From JABMMZ01 sp044377005 (GTDB lineage: Bacteria; Bacteroidota; Bacteroidia; NS11-12g; UBA955), in assembly GCA_044377005.1 (NCBI GenBank), contig JBILJV010000030.1, forward strand, positions 1 to 25,745: a DNA stretch of 25,745 nt. Direction: 5' to 3'. Positions within the stretch are counted from its first letter, which is position 1; every line of letters starts with the position of its first letter. Of the stretch, positions 16,471-23,870 are shown one piece after another. Below the pieces are notes generated by a model. The model worked only from the letters and a program-made list of their open reading frames with translations. It was not told where the DNA came from and made no database searches. The position numbers and the translations under genes are program-made.

Positions 16471-17490
16471 TTAAAATTCAGACAAATTGGTCATTAAGCT
16501 AAATTGATTTGCATTAATTCCAGGGAAGAATGTTGAGCTACCATAAGAAAAGTGGAACTTCTTAATTTTAATTCCTAATCCCCAACCGAAACCGCTTGTA
16601 CCTTTCTTTTGTTCTTGGGTTAATTCTCTTCTTTTCATGTGGTCGTAACCAAAGCGGAAAACAAAGTGTTTGGAAAAATTCAGTTCACCCCCCAAAACAA
16701 AATGTCTCAATATATTGTCACCCATAGTCATGGTTTGTATTTTATTTTCGCCAAATTCATTTTTAACACCTGTGTTTTCGATATTGTATCTAAAGTCTGG
16801 GGATTGTAAATTATGCAAAACAATGTGATAGGTAAATGGTATATGTTCCAATTTTTTGGAAATAGATATTGCCAATTCCGATTTCAATAAATCACGATCT
16901 GTTTTGCTGTAAGGAATAACTTGATAGCCCAAGTTTCTTGCAAACAAAGTGATAGATAGATTTTTTATTGTATCTTTATAACATCCAGAGAGGTCGGAGG
17001 AAACGCCACTACTAACAAAGCTTTCATAGATAGAATAGATGTATTTTAGAGAAGCACCATAACTCCATTTATTATGGTTATTGCCATAGGCTAAATAGAA
17101 ACATTGGTCGTTGGCAGTAAAAGTGCCAGTGGAGATTCCGGCAGGATCGTAACCATCAAATTTGCCCATACTTAAATAATTGACTCCTACACTAAAAGTT
17201 CCTTTATTTTTAAAATGTCTAGCATAAGTAAAAAATCCAGAGTTAATATCTGCTACATAGTTGTGATATGAAACAGAAACCCGTTGGTGCATTTTTGGAT
17301 TTAAAATCGAAGGATTATTCCAAGCTAAACTTGGATCGTTATTATAATCAGAAGAAAGAAAATTACTTCCTAAAGCTAAAGTTCTAGCAGAAACGGGAAC
17401 ATTTAAAAAAGAATAGGTTCCTTTGCCACCTACTTGGGCCAATATGTGAAAATAGTTTAAGAAAACAAAAAAAGTCAAGATAAATTTCAT
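16471..17490 (-). CDS. porQ: Type IX secretion system protein PorQ
   Basis: 339 residues with a signal peptide (about 1-19, ending HILAQ). The mature start VGGKGTYSFLNVPVSARTLALG is the hallmark of PorV/PorQ family outer-membrane barrels (FadL-like), and the overall length and the pattern GTFSVGVNYLSMGKFDGYD, WSYGASLKYIYS and LFARNLGYQV fit PorQ rather than the longer PorV. PorQ is an outer-membrane component of the Bacteroidota type IX secretion system; in Porphyromonas it is associated with PorZ and the attachment complex. PorZ (porU-like) genes and cargo with C-terminal sorting domains are not in the window. The next gene, 8 nt on, encodes an L,D-transpeptidase. No good TAnnTTTG box is seen in the 56 nt upstream, so it may be read through from the DUF4249 gene. 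Confidence 0.87.
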   Translation of the reverse strand: MKFILTFFVFLNYFHILAQVGGKGTYSFLNVPVSARTLALGSNFLSSDYNNDPSLAWNNPSILNPKMHQRVSVSYHNYVADINSGFFTYARHFKNKGTFSVGVNYLSMGKFDGYDPAGISTGTFTANDQCFYLAYGNNHNKWSYGASLKYIYSIYESFVSSGVSSDLSGCYKDTIKNLSITLFARNLGYQVIPYSKTDRDLLKSELAISISKKLEHIPFTYHIVLHNLQSPDFRYNIENTGVKNEFGENKIQTMTMGDNILRHFVLGGELNFSKHFVFRFGYDHMKRRELTQEQKKGTSGFGWGLGIKIKKFHFSYGSSTFFPGINANQFSLMTNLSEF

Positions 17491-17547
17491 GCGCTAGTAA
17501 AATGAAATTTTTGTTAAATTAAGTGTGTTGTCGAAAAAAAATGACAT

Positions 17548-18408
17548 TTATCTGATAGTATCTCTACGGTTTAAAACTCCTGCAACAAACCCCAAACCGT
17601 TTTCTACATTTGAGTTAAGAATAACAGGGTTAATAAAAGCTTGGTTTAGATTTTGATCATCTCTATTAGTTTTTTGGATGTATTCGTAATAAACTGCATC
17701 AATACTTTTTAGAGAAACTTCAAATTTGGGGCTTCCTAAAGCCAAGCCAAAGGGCACATTTAGTTTTATTGTTTTTAGAGTGCCATTGAAAGTATTATCA
17801 CCAAACAAATAACTACCATCGTCGTATTTTTCATTATTAAGGAAAACAATATCATTGGAGGAAAAGTCGAAAGGAAACCATTCATTAATTGAAGCATTGT
17901 AATATCTAATAAGCAATTGGTAATAATTTTTTTCAGCTCTATTGTCATTGATATTCAATGTTATTTCCCCAATGTTTAGACCTTCAGCATCTATACCAAT
18001 AGAATCTTTATATGAACTTGAAAATGCAACAGCATTTGGCATTTTGACAGTCGCTTTTACTGAGGTAAAATCGGGATGAGAAGCTTCAATAATGTATGTT
18101 TTTCCTGCTTCAGGCTTCCAATTATATACATATTGATTATTTAAAAAACTACCTTTTCCCAACAACAAAGTTCCTTCATAAAATTTGATAGTAACATTTT
18201 CTAAGGCAAATCCAGTTGTGTCTACAGGTGTTAATACAGGAATACTTCTGCCTACATTAACAGCCATTGTTTCAAAATTATTAAATTCACCAATTAATAC
18301 AATTTTTGATTTGTAAGGTGGTAAATCAAGTTCTACTTCTTTATCACAAGAGACAATAAATAAGGAAATTAGTACGAATAAAGTTGTATTTAAATAATTT
18401 GGTTTCAT
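17548..18408 (-). CDS. DUF4249 family lipoprotein
   Basis: 286 residues. The signal SLFIVSC gives lipidation at C21, and the following DKEVELDLPP is acidic-rich, resembling the charged export signals that send Bacteroidota lipoproteins to the cell surface; surface exposure is inferred from this. The mature part has beta-rich immunoglobulin-like stretches and the DUF4249 pattern (KIVLIGEF near the start, GKTYIIEASHPDF, late YYEYIQ). Biochemical function of DUF4249 is unknown; members are typically encoded next to TonB-dependent receptors, and here the start codon is 1 nt after the receptor stop. It probably acts with that receptor as a binding or capping lipoprotein, by analogy with but without homology to SusD. 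It has no visible SusD features. Confidence 0.85.
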   Translation of the reverse strand: MKPNYLNTTLFVLISLFIVSCDKEVELDLPPYKSKIVLIGEFNNFETMAVNVGRSIPVLTPVDTTGFALENVTIKFYEGTLLLGKGSFLNNQYVYNWKPEAGKTYIIEASHPDFTSVKATVKMPNAVAFSSSYKDSIGIDAEGLNIGEITLNINDNRAEKNYYQLLIRYYNASINEWFPFDFSSNDIVFLNNEKYDDGSYLFGDNTFNGTLKTIKLNVPFGLALGSPKFEVSLKSIDAVYYEYIQKTNRDDQNLNQAFINPVILNSNVENGLGFVAGVLNRRDTIR

Positions 18409-18409
18409 T

Positions 18410-20881
18410 TTAAAATTTGATATAGTAGGTAAGGCCTGGGATAAACATTAAATAGCTTCTTTGTTTGGCTACTGGTTGGGTTACATCTTGATTGTCTATG
18501 TATATAAAAACAGGATTGTTTCTAGCCATAATATTATAAATGGAGAATCTAAATCCAGATTCGTTAAAAATATCGTCAGATTTAATTTTATCTAAACCTA
18601 CATCAAATCGGAGAGTGTATGGTAATCGGTAGTTGTTTCTTTCTGTATACTCATAAATGATATTACCATTACTGCCTATATATTTACCAGTTGGAATAGA
18701 TTGAACATTTCCTGTAGAGAATACCATGTTGATATTAAATTTATAATAATCATCAATGCGGTGCTGAAGAACAATGTTGATGTAATGTCGTCTATCAAAT
18801 TGAAAGTAATAGTCATTTCCATTGTTTACACCCGGAGTGTTTCTTTTGGCCCAAGATAAATTATAACCAATCCAACCGCTTGTATTTCCTTTTCTTTTAT
18901 GCAACATTCCTTCAAAACCATAACACCATCCTGTCCCCAATATTACTTCATCTTCCCAATTTTTTGCAGTTGCTACAGTACCTGTAGTACTTAAACCTTC
19001 TTTGGTTTCTAATACCCTGTCTAACCATTTATAATAACCATCAATAGTTAATTCTATATTATTTGTAAAGGCTTGTGCAATACCCAAAGTAATTTGTTGT
19101 GATCTTTGTGGTTTAATTCTGTCGGTAGCAGGTAACCAACGGTCGGTAAATACAGAATTTAAGTTGTTCGCCATCATATGCAATGGTTGATGCATCATAG
19201 AATAACTGGCTTTTATTGAATATTTATTCTGAATTTTTTTATTATAAGACAAACGAGGTTCAGGCATTATAAAAACTGTTGACTTATAAAAATAGTTAAC
19301 CAATCTCATTCCAATAGACATTTTTGAATTTTGGTCAATATTGATATGATCTTCAGCATAGGCGGCCAATTCAAAATTTCTGACACTTTTATCAAAACCA
19401 TCTATAATTTGTCTATCGAGAACATCATTTGAGTAATAATTGATTTCATCTCTACTTGGTAAAAATTGTTTTGCAGAAGCTGAAGCACCAAAATGAATGG
19501 TATTTTTTTTGTCTAATGTATATTCAAAATCCCATTTGGGGTTTATATCTCTAATGAAATTGCGGTATTTATATTGAAATAAAGCTTTATCACTAAAAAT
19601 CGAACTGTCTATAATAGAGGTTATTCCCAATCCAAAATTTGCCTGATATTGACTATAATTCAAAGATAAACTCGAAAACAATTTTTGATTATGAGTGCGA
19701 TTCCATTTTACAGAACCAATAAAATTACCCCATCTTAAATCTATGTCAAATCGGTTGTAAACTCTAGTTCCATTGTTATCCTCAGTAGATTGGTTTAAGG
19801 TGTACAATCGGTCTCTACCGCTGTAAAAACTTACAATTAATTTGCTTCTATCATTAAAACGATGACTTACTTTTGTATTAAAGTCATAAAAAGTGAACCA
19901 CAATTTATTTGAATCGCCCGAAATACTTCTTGTAAATAAATCCCAATGTGAACGTTTTCCAGAAATAGCAAAAGTTGTTCTACCATCTTTACTCAACGGT
20001 CCATAAACATCAAGTGTCAAAGCCACCAAACTATTTAAATATATTCCTCTTACTCTGTCTGTATTTCCTTCTTTGGTAACTACATCGGTAATACCAGATA
20101 AACGACCACCATTTTTGGCAGAAAAGCCACTTTTAGTAACATTAATACTATTTACTGTTTCAGAATTGAAAATAGAATAAAATCCATAAAGATGGTTCAT
20201 ATTGTATACAGGAACTCCATCCATTAATACCAAATTTTGATCTTGACTACCTCCACGAATATACATTCCATTGTTTAGTTCCGTCCCTGGCATTACTCCT
20301 GGTAAAAATTTTACAGACCTAGTTACATCAATTTCACCACCTAAAGAGGGCATACTATTAATTTGCTGACCAGAAATGTTGATAAAACCGTTTTCTGTTC
20401 GGTCTATTGTTTTGAAATTGGTTTCTAAAACTTTTTGAATTAAATCATTGATGTTTTGAGAGTTTTTAATATAAATTCTTTTTACTTTAAAGGTGTCATT
20501 TTCATCGTCTATCTCTATAATTTCTGTATTAGGATTATCAAAAGGGTCAATTTGAGTTATTTCTTCATCCAATAGGATTAATGATTTATTAATTGTTTGG
20601 TTTCTGTTAATGATTAGTGTGTCAATAATGCCTTGGTAATCTTCATGAACATACATGATGTTTTTGGTACCATAGGGAATATTCAAAGCATAATAGCCAT
20701 AATTATTTGTTACAGCACCAACACCAATTTGTGGACAAAACACATAAGCACCCACTATTATGTCTCCAGTTTGTTGATTTGTTACAAAACCCGATATCGT
20801 AAAATTTTGTGAAAATAAATGGTTAGAAAGTAAACCATTAAGTAATAAAAAAGAGATAATGACAAATTTTTTACAAAACAT
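18410..20881 (-). CDS. TonB-dependent outer-membrane receptor with N-terminal carboxypeptidase-regulatory-like domain
   Basis: 823 residues. Signal peptide about 1-25 (ending HLFSQ). A carboxypeptidase-D regulatory-like beta sandwich (about 27-105, ISGFVTNQQTGDIIVGAYVF to LILLDEE) precedes the plug domain (about 165-275) with the typical NNGMYIRGGSQDQNLVLMDGVPVYN (203-227). The rest is a 22-strand-type barrel ending GLTYYIKF with terminal aromatic Phe. Such receptors import large substrates using TonB energy. This is the short form without a SusD partner; instead a DUF4249 lipoprotein follows after 1 nt, so substrate is probably not a typical starch-type glycan, but it cannot be told from sequence. 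A -7 box lies just upstream (20892-20899, minus strand), predicting a leader of only ~6 nt. Confidence 0.9.
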   Translation of the reverse strand: MFCKKFVIISFLLLNGLLSNHLFSQNFTISGFVTNQQTGDIIVGAYVFCPQIGVGAVTNNYGYYALNIPYGTKNIMYVHEDYQGIIDTLIINRNQTINKSLILLDEEITQIDPFDNPNTEIIEIDDENDTFKVKRIYIKNSQNINDLIQKVLETNFKTIDRTENGFINISGQQINSMPSLGGEIDVTRSVKFLPGVMPGTELNNGMYIRGGSQDQNLVLMDGVPVYNMNHLYGFYSIFNSETVNSINVTKSGFSAKNGGRLSGITDVVTKEGNTDRVRGIYLNSLVALTLDVYGPLSKDGRTTFAISGKRSHWDLFTRSISGDSNKLWFTFYDFNTKVSHRFNDRSKLIVSFYSGRDRLYTLNQSTEDNNGTRVYNRFDIDLRWGNFIGSVKWNRTHNQKLFSSLSLNYSQYQANFGLGITSIIDSSIFSDKALFQYKYRNFIRDINPKWDFEYTLDKKNTIHFGASASAKQFLPSRDEINYYSNDVLDRQIIDGFDKSVRNFELAAYAEDHINIDQNSKMSIGMRLVNYFYKSTVFIMPEPRLSYNKKIQNKYSIKASYSMMHQPLHMMANNLNSVFTDRWLPATDRIKPQRSQQITLGIAQAFTNNIELTIDGYYKWLDRVLETKEGLSTTGTVATAKNWEDEVILGTGWCYGFEGMLHKRKGNTSGWIGYNLSWAKRNTPGVNNGNDYYFQFDRRHYINIVLQHRIDDYYKFNINMVFSTGNVQSIPTGKYIGSNGNIIYEYTERNNYRLPYTLRFDVGLDKIKSDDIFNESGFRFSIYNIMARNNPVFIYIDNQDVTQPVAKQRSYLMFIPGLTYYIKF

Positions 20882-20891
20882 AAATGAATTA

Positions 20892-20899
20892 CAAAATTA
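20892..20899 (-). promoter_or_regulatory. -7 promoter box for the TonB receptor operon
   Basis: TAATTTTG on the minus strand is a full TAnnTTTG match, ending 10 nt before the ATG at 20881. The predicted 5' leader is about 5-7 nt. Confidence 0.5.
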
Positions 20900-20926
20900 T
20901 TGAAATATTTGGAATAAAAAAGACTG

Positions 20927-20938
20927 ACAATAAATTGT
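20927..20938. promoter_or_regulatory. Palindrome at the centre of the divergent receptor/glucosaminidase intergenic region
   Basis: ACAAT-AA-ATTGT is a 5-bp inverted repeat centred almost exactly midway between the two divergent starts (20881 and 20979). It lies in the -33 area of the rightward promoter, so a shared operator is possible, but so short an AT-rich palindrome could be chance. Confidence 0.25.
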
Positions 20939-20962
20939 TAATAAACATAGTAAGGGTTAAAA

Positions 20963-20970
20963 TATCTTTG
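20963..20970 (+). promoter_or_regulatory. -7 promoter box for the glucosaminidase-like gene
   Basis: TATCTTTG is a full TAnnTTTG match ending 8 nt before the TTG start at 20979. It supports that start because transcription would begin at about 20975. Confidence 0.5.
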
Positions 20971-20978
20971 TTATTAAT

Positions 20979-21518
20979 TTGATTAATCTAAAAGCTATCA
21001 TATTATTGATTTTAATCTTTCAATTTCTTTGTGTAAAGTCAAGCAACTTTACACAAAATAGTATTGAAATATCTAAAGATAGTAATTTAATCGATTTTGT
21101 AAGTTTAAATAGAGTTCCTTCAACAGATACACTTTATAAAGTCGCCAAAGAGTTTATAGGAAATCGTGCGCATTTATTTGTTGCAATAAAAATTGAAGAA
21201 AGTGGTAACGACCACCATTACAGTTGGTTATCTACTACTCATTTTAACCTCTGTGGTATGAGATTTCCTCGCAATAGGAAAACATATGCCATTGGAAAAA
21301 CAAACACCAATTATGCTATTTACAGAAATTGGTTTGAATGTTTGCTTGATTTTAAAATTTACATGGAAATGATTGAGAAGTCATACATTGAAAAATTTAA
21401 AAAAACGCCAACTGATATTCAATTAATTGAATTCATGTCGAGCCGATTTAACCATTTTGCTAAATGGAAAACTGACATGCTATCTATTCTAAAAACCGTC
21501 AAACGAAAATACCAATAA
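20979..21518 (+). CDS. Secreted glucosaminidase/lysozyme-like protein, TTG start
   Basis: 179 residues. The N-terminus LKAIILLILIFQFLCVKSS is a signal peptide. The core VAIKIEESGND (68-78) with candidate catalytic E73 or E74, followed by HFNLCGMRFP (88-97) and the later YRNWFECLLDFKIYM (115-129), follows the pattern of Bacteroidota glucosaminidase-domain (FlgJ/LytG-like) proteins that cleave peptidoglycan; NLFGM and a Tyr/Ser-rich 'sw-S-D' segment are the usual counterparts. No LysM or SPOR domain, so it is the minimal catalytic form. The start is TTG: there is no in-frame ATG before residue 94, an in-frame stop lies at 20958-20960, and the -7 box fits TTG. It is probably co-transcribed with the glycosyltransferase 18 nt downstream. 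Enzymatic activity is inferred. Confidence 0.72.
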   Translation: MINLKAIILLILIFQFLCVKSSNFTQNSIEISKDSNLIDFVSLNRVPSTDTLYKVAKEFIGNRAHLFVAIKIEESGNDHHYSWLSTTHFNLCGMRFPRNRKTYAIGKTNTNYAIYRNWFECLLDFKIYMEMIEKSYIEKFKKTPTDIQLIEFMSSRFNHFAKWKTDMLSILKTVKRKYQ

Positions 21519-21536
21519 TCTTAGTTAATTTGAATA

Positions 21537-22412
21537 ATGTTTGTGTCAGGATTTACAATTGCCCGAAATGTTGTCAAAGCGGATTATCCCATTAAAGAGG
21601 CTATTTTGTCAATATTGCCTTTGTGCGATGAAGTAATAGTAGCTGTTGGCAAAAGTGAAGATTCAACATTGGAATTTATTAAAACGATAGAATCTGATAA
21701 AATAAAAATTATTGAAACAATCTGGGATGACAGCTTAAGAGAAGGAGGAAGAGTATTGGCAGATGAAACTAATAAAGCTTTAAATGCTATTAATCCCAAT
21801 GCCAATTGGTGTATTTATATTCAAGCTGATGAATGTTTTCACGAAAAAGATTATGTTCATCTTAAGCAAATGATGCATTTGTATAAAAGTGATGAAAATA
21901 TTGATGGTTTACTTTTTAAATACAATCATTTTTATGGAACTTATGATTATTTAGCCGACAGTAGGGCTTGGTACAAAAGGGAAGTAAGAATTATTAAAAA
22001 CAAGCCTGAAATTTTTTCATACAAAGACGCTCAAGGTTTTAGAAAGCAGAATAATCAAAAGTTATCTGTAGCTCAAACTCAAGCAAGTGTATATCATTAT
22101 GGTTGGGTAAAACATCCCAAATTGCAATTAGAAAAATTAAAACAAGCAAGAAAGTTATGGCATTCTGACGATTTTTTGGAAAAAGAATACAAGAATGAAT
22201 TGGAATTTGATTTTTCTACCATTGATTCACTCAAAAAATTTGAGGGAATTCATCCAAAAATAATGTTCGACCGAATTTCTAAAAAAAATTGGACATTTGA
22301 TTTTGACATAAAAAGAAAGAAAATGAGTTTAAAGAAGAGTATTCTTTACTGGATTGAAAAAGTATCCGGTTGGCGAATAGGAGAATACCGTAATTTTAAA
22401 ACAGTGAAATAA
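21537..22412 (+). CDS. Family 2 glycosyltransferase
   Basis: 291 residues, soluble, no signal peptide. The N-terminus MFVSGFTIARNVVKADYPIKEAILSILPLCDEVIVAVGKSEDST has the GT2 beta-strand, 'R-N' and 'V-V-G-S-DGT' pattern of GT-A fold enzymes; the metal/nucleotide-sugar site is probably IYIQADECFHEKD (about 94-106), the D-x-D equivalent seen in this subgroup as QADE-x-x-HE. The C-terminal part is basic (KRKKMSLKKS) with a YHYGWVKHP element common to these proteins. It should transfer a sugar from a nucleotide-sugar onto an envelope polysaccharide or lipid in the cytoplasm; donor and acceptor are unknown. It follows the glucosaminidase-like gene by 18 nt and its stop is 3 nt from the opposite ppk2 stop. 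Confidence 0.87.
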   Translation: MFVSGFTIARNVVKADYPIKEAILSILPLCDEVIVAVGKSEDSTLEFIKTIESDKIKIIETIWDDSLREGGRVLADETNKALNAINPNANWCIYIQADECFHEKDYVHLKQMMHLYKSDENIDGLLFKYNHFYGTYDYLADSRAWYKREVRIIKNKPEIFSYKDAQGFRKQNNQKLSVAQTQASVYHYGWVKHPKLQLEKLKQARKLWHSDDFLEKEYKNELEFDFSTIDSLKKFEGIHPKIMFDRISKKNWTFDFDIKRKKMSLKKSILYWIEKVSGWRIGEYRNFKTVK

Positions 22413-22415
22413 GAA

Positions 22416-23303
22416 CTATTCCGATTCAAGTTCATGCAAACCTTGCTTTAATAAAGTCATTTCTTCAGCGTTTAATTTGGGGTATTTCAAATTTAAACTT
22501 TCTAACTTTTCTAACAGTATTTTACTTACAATTACTCTGCTAATCCATTGATTGTCAGAAGGGACTATATGCCATGGTGCATAGTCTGTGGATGTGTTTT
22601 TAATCATCTTTTCGAACGCAATTTGATAATCATCCCATCTCTCTCTTTCTTTTAAATCAGCATAGCTGAATTTCCAGTTTTTCTTGGGAGTTTTAATTCT
22701 GTCAATAAATCTATGTTTTTGTTCTTCTTTGCTTAAATTCAAAAACACTTTAATGATCATAGTTCCATTGTCGTGTAAATGTTTTTCAAATTGATTGATT
22801 GTGTTGTATCTGTTTTCCCAAAATTTATCATTAATATCATTAATTGATTCGATATTTGGAATATTTTGATTTAAAAGATACTCTGGATGAACTTTGATTA
22901 CTAACACTTCTTCATAATGTGAGCGATTAAAAACCACTATTAGTCCCCTTTCGGGTAAGTTTTTATAAATACGCCACATAAAATCGTGGTCAAGCTCTTC
23001 TTTGCTAGGTTGTTTGAAATTAACAACATGAACACCTTGTGGATTTACCCCTGTAAATACATGTTTAATACAACTGTCTTTACCAGCGGCGTCAATGGCT
23101 TGTATAACCAACAAAACAGAGTGCTTATCCTGTACATATAATTTTTCTTGTAACCCAGCAATTTTTTCAGAATAGTAGTTTATAAAGTCCTTTAATTCAG
23201 ATTCAGTATAAAATCCAGCTTTATAATTGGTATCAATATTGTTAAGTTTAAAATCATTAGGATTTTTGATACAAATTTTTGGGTCTTGGGTAAGATTAAG
23301 CAT
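22416..23303 (-). CDS. Polyphosphate kinase 2 family protein (class III-like)
   Basis: 295 residues, cytoplasmic. Walker A AIDAAGKDS (69-77), the segment TGVNPQGVHVVNFKQPSKEELDHDFMWR (84-111), and the Walker B-like VVFNRSHYEEVLV (123-135) match PPK2 of the nucleotide mono-/di-phosphate phosphorylating type (class III), known from Cytophaga hutchinsonii among others; those enzymes use polyphosphate to phosphorylate AMP and ADP. The usual Gly after AAGKD is Ser here (S77). The Walker B acidic residue is Asn (FNRS), which I recall as normal for this subgroup. A lid region with basic residues (RIKTPKKNWKF) follows. It starts 11 nt after the stop of a small outer-membrane barrel gene, so the two are probably co-transcribed. 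Family sure, nucleotide preference inferred. Confidence 0.93.
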   Translation of the reverse strand: MLNLTQDPKICIKNPNDFKLNNIDTNYKAGFYTESELKDFINYYSEKIAGLQEKLYVQDKHSVLLVIQAIDAAGKDSCIKHVFTGVNPQGVHVVNFKQPSKEELDHDFMWRIYKNLPERGLIVVFNRSHYEEVLVIKVHPEYLLNQNIPNIESINDINDKFWENRYNTINQFEKHLHDNGTMIIKVFLNLSKEEQKHRFIDRIKTPKKNWKFSYADLKERERWDDYQIAFEKMIKNTSTDYAPWHIVPSDNQWISRVIVSKILLEKLESLNLKYPKLNAEEMTLLKQGLHELESE

Positions 23304-23314
23304 AGAAGGTGTTT

Positions 23315-23821
23315 TTAAAAAAAGAAACTTCCTCTAACAACAAATGGTTGTCCATAAATATTAGGAGTAGGGTATAAAAGGAGGTAATAGGCTGAAATAC
23401 TGAAATAAGGACTTGGTGTAAATCCCCCGCCAGCCAATACATAATCGCCATTCCCTATGGTAGAATATAATTTTTGATATTCTGTTTGTAAAAAAAGTTG
23501 ATTATTGACAATGTATCTAACAAAAGAATTACCACCATATACTACAAATTCTTGACTTGGAAAAAATCGATTGTCTCTTATATACTGAAGGTTTGCACCA
23601 ACACCAGCGATCAAATTAGGTTTAATTTTATATCCTATTTGAGGTATAAGATTGATGTTAGTAAACGTTCCTAACATTAAACCTCCACCAATATTAAACG
23701 TTAAGCGGTCTTTAAAACGGGGTTTGGTTGAAGAATCAGATTGATTTTGATTGTCTTGGGCATTTAATTTAGAAAATACTAATAAAAATGACAGTAATAA
23801 TAAATTGTTCTTAACTTTCAT
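23315..23821 (-). CDS. Small outer-membrane beta-barrel protein of unknown function
   Basis: 168 residues from ATG at 23821; the frame extends to a TTG at 23836 but the ATG gives a clean signal peptide (MKVKNNLLLLSFLLVFSKLNAQ). The mature part has a polar linker (DNQNQSDSSTKPRFKDR) and then about eight amphipathic beta strands rich in Gly, Tyr and Phe (LTFNIGGGLMLGTFTNINLIPQIGYKI and onward), ending in RGSFFF with terminal Phe, the signature of an outer-membrane barrel recognised by the BAM complex. It resembles many short hypothetical Bacteroidota barrels; I cannot name a specific family. It is divergent from serC (49 nt between starts) and 11 nt upstream of PPK2. A weak -7 box, TAATATTG (minus strand, 23834-23841), precedes it. 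Confidence 0.75.
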   Translation of the reverse strand: MKVKNNLLLLSFLLVFSKLNAQDNQNQSDSSTKPRFKDRLTFNIGGGLMLGTFTNINLIPQIGYKIKPNLIAGVGANLQYIRDNRFFPSQEFVVYGGNSFVRYIVNNQLFLQTEYQKLYSTIGNGDYVLAGGGFTPSPYFSISAYYLLLYPTPNIYGQPFVVRGSFFF

Positions 23822-23844
23822 TGTTATACTTTTCAATATTAGAT

Positions 23845-23852
23845 TATTTTTG
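23845..23852 (+). promoter_or_regulatory. -7 promoter box for serC
   Basis: TATTTTTG fits TAnnTTTG, and TTG at 23821-23823 lies 21 nt upstream in the -33 position, the best -33/-7 pair in the window. The box overlaps a 12-bp palindrome TTTTTGCAAAAA (23847-23858). Predicted leader about 13 nt. Confidence 0.6.
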
Positions 23853-23870
23853 CAAAAAAATATTTTTTAA

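Noticed and set aside
23847..23858. TTTTTGCAAAAA palindrome as an operator between serC and the barrel gene
   Set aside because: It is largely accounted for by the -7 box followed by an A tract; a 12-bp palindrome of A/T runs around GC is expected fairly often in such promoters.
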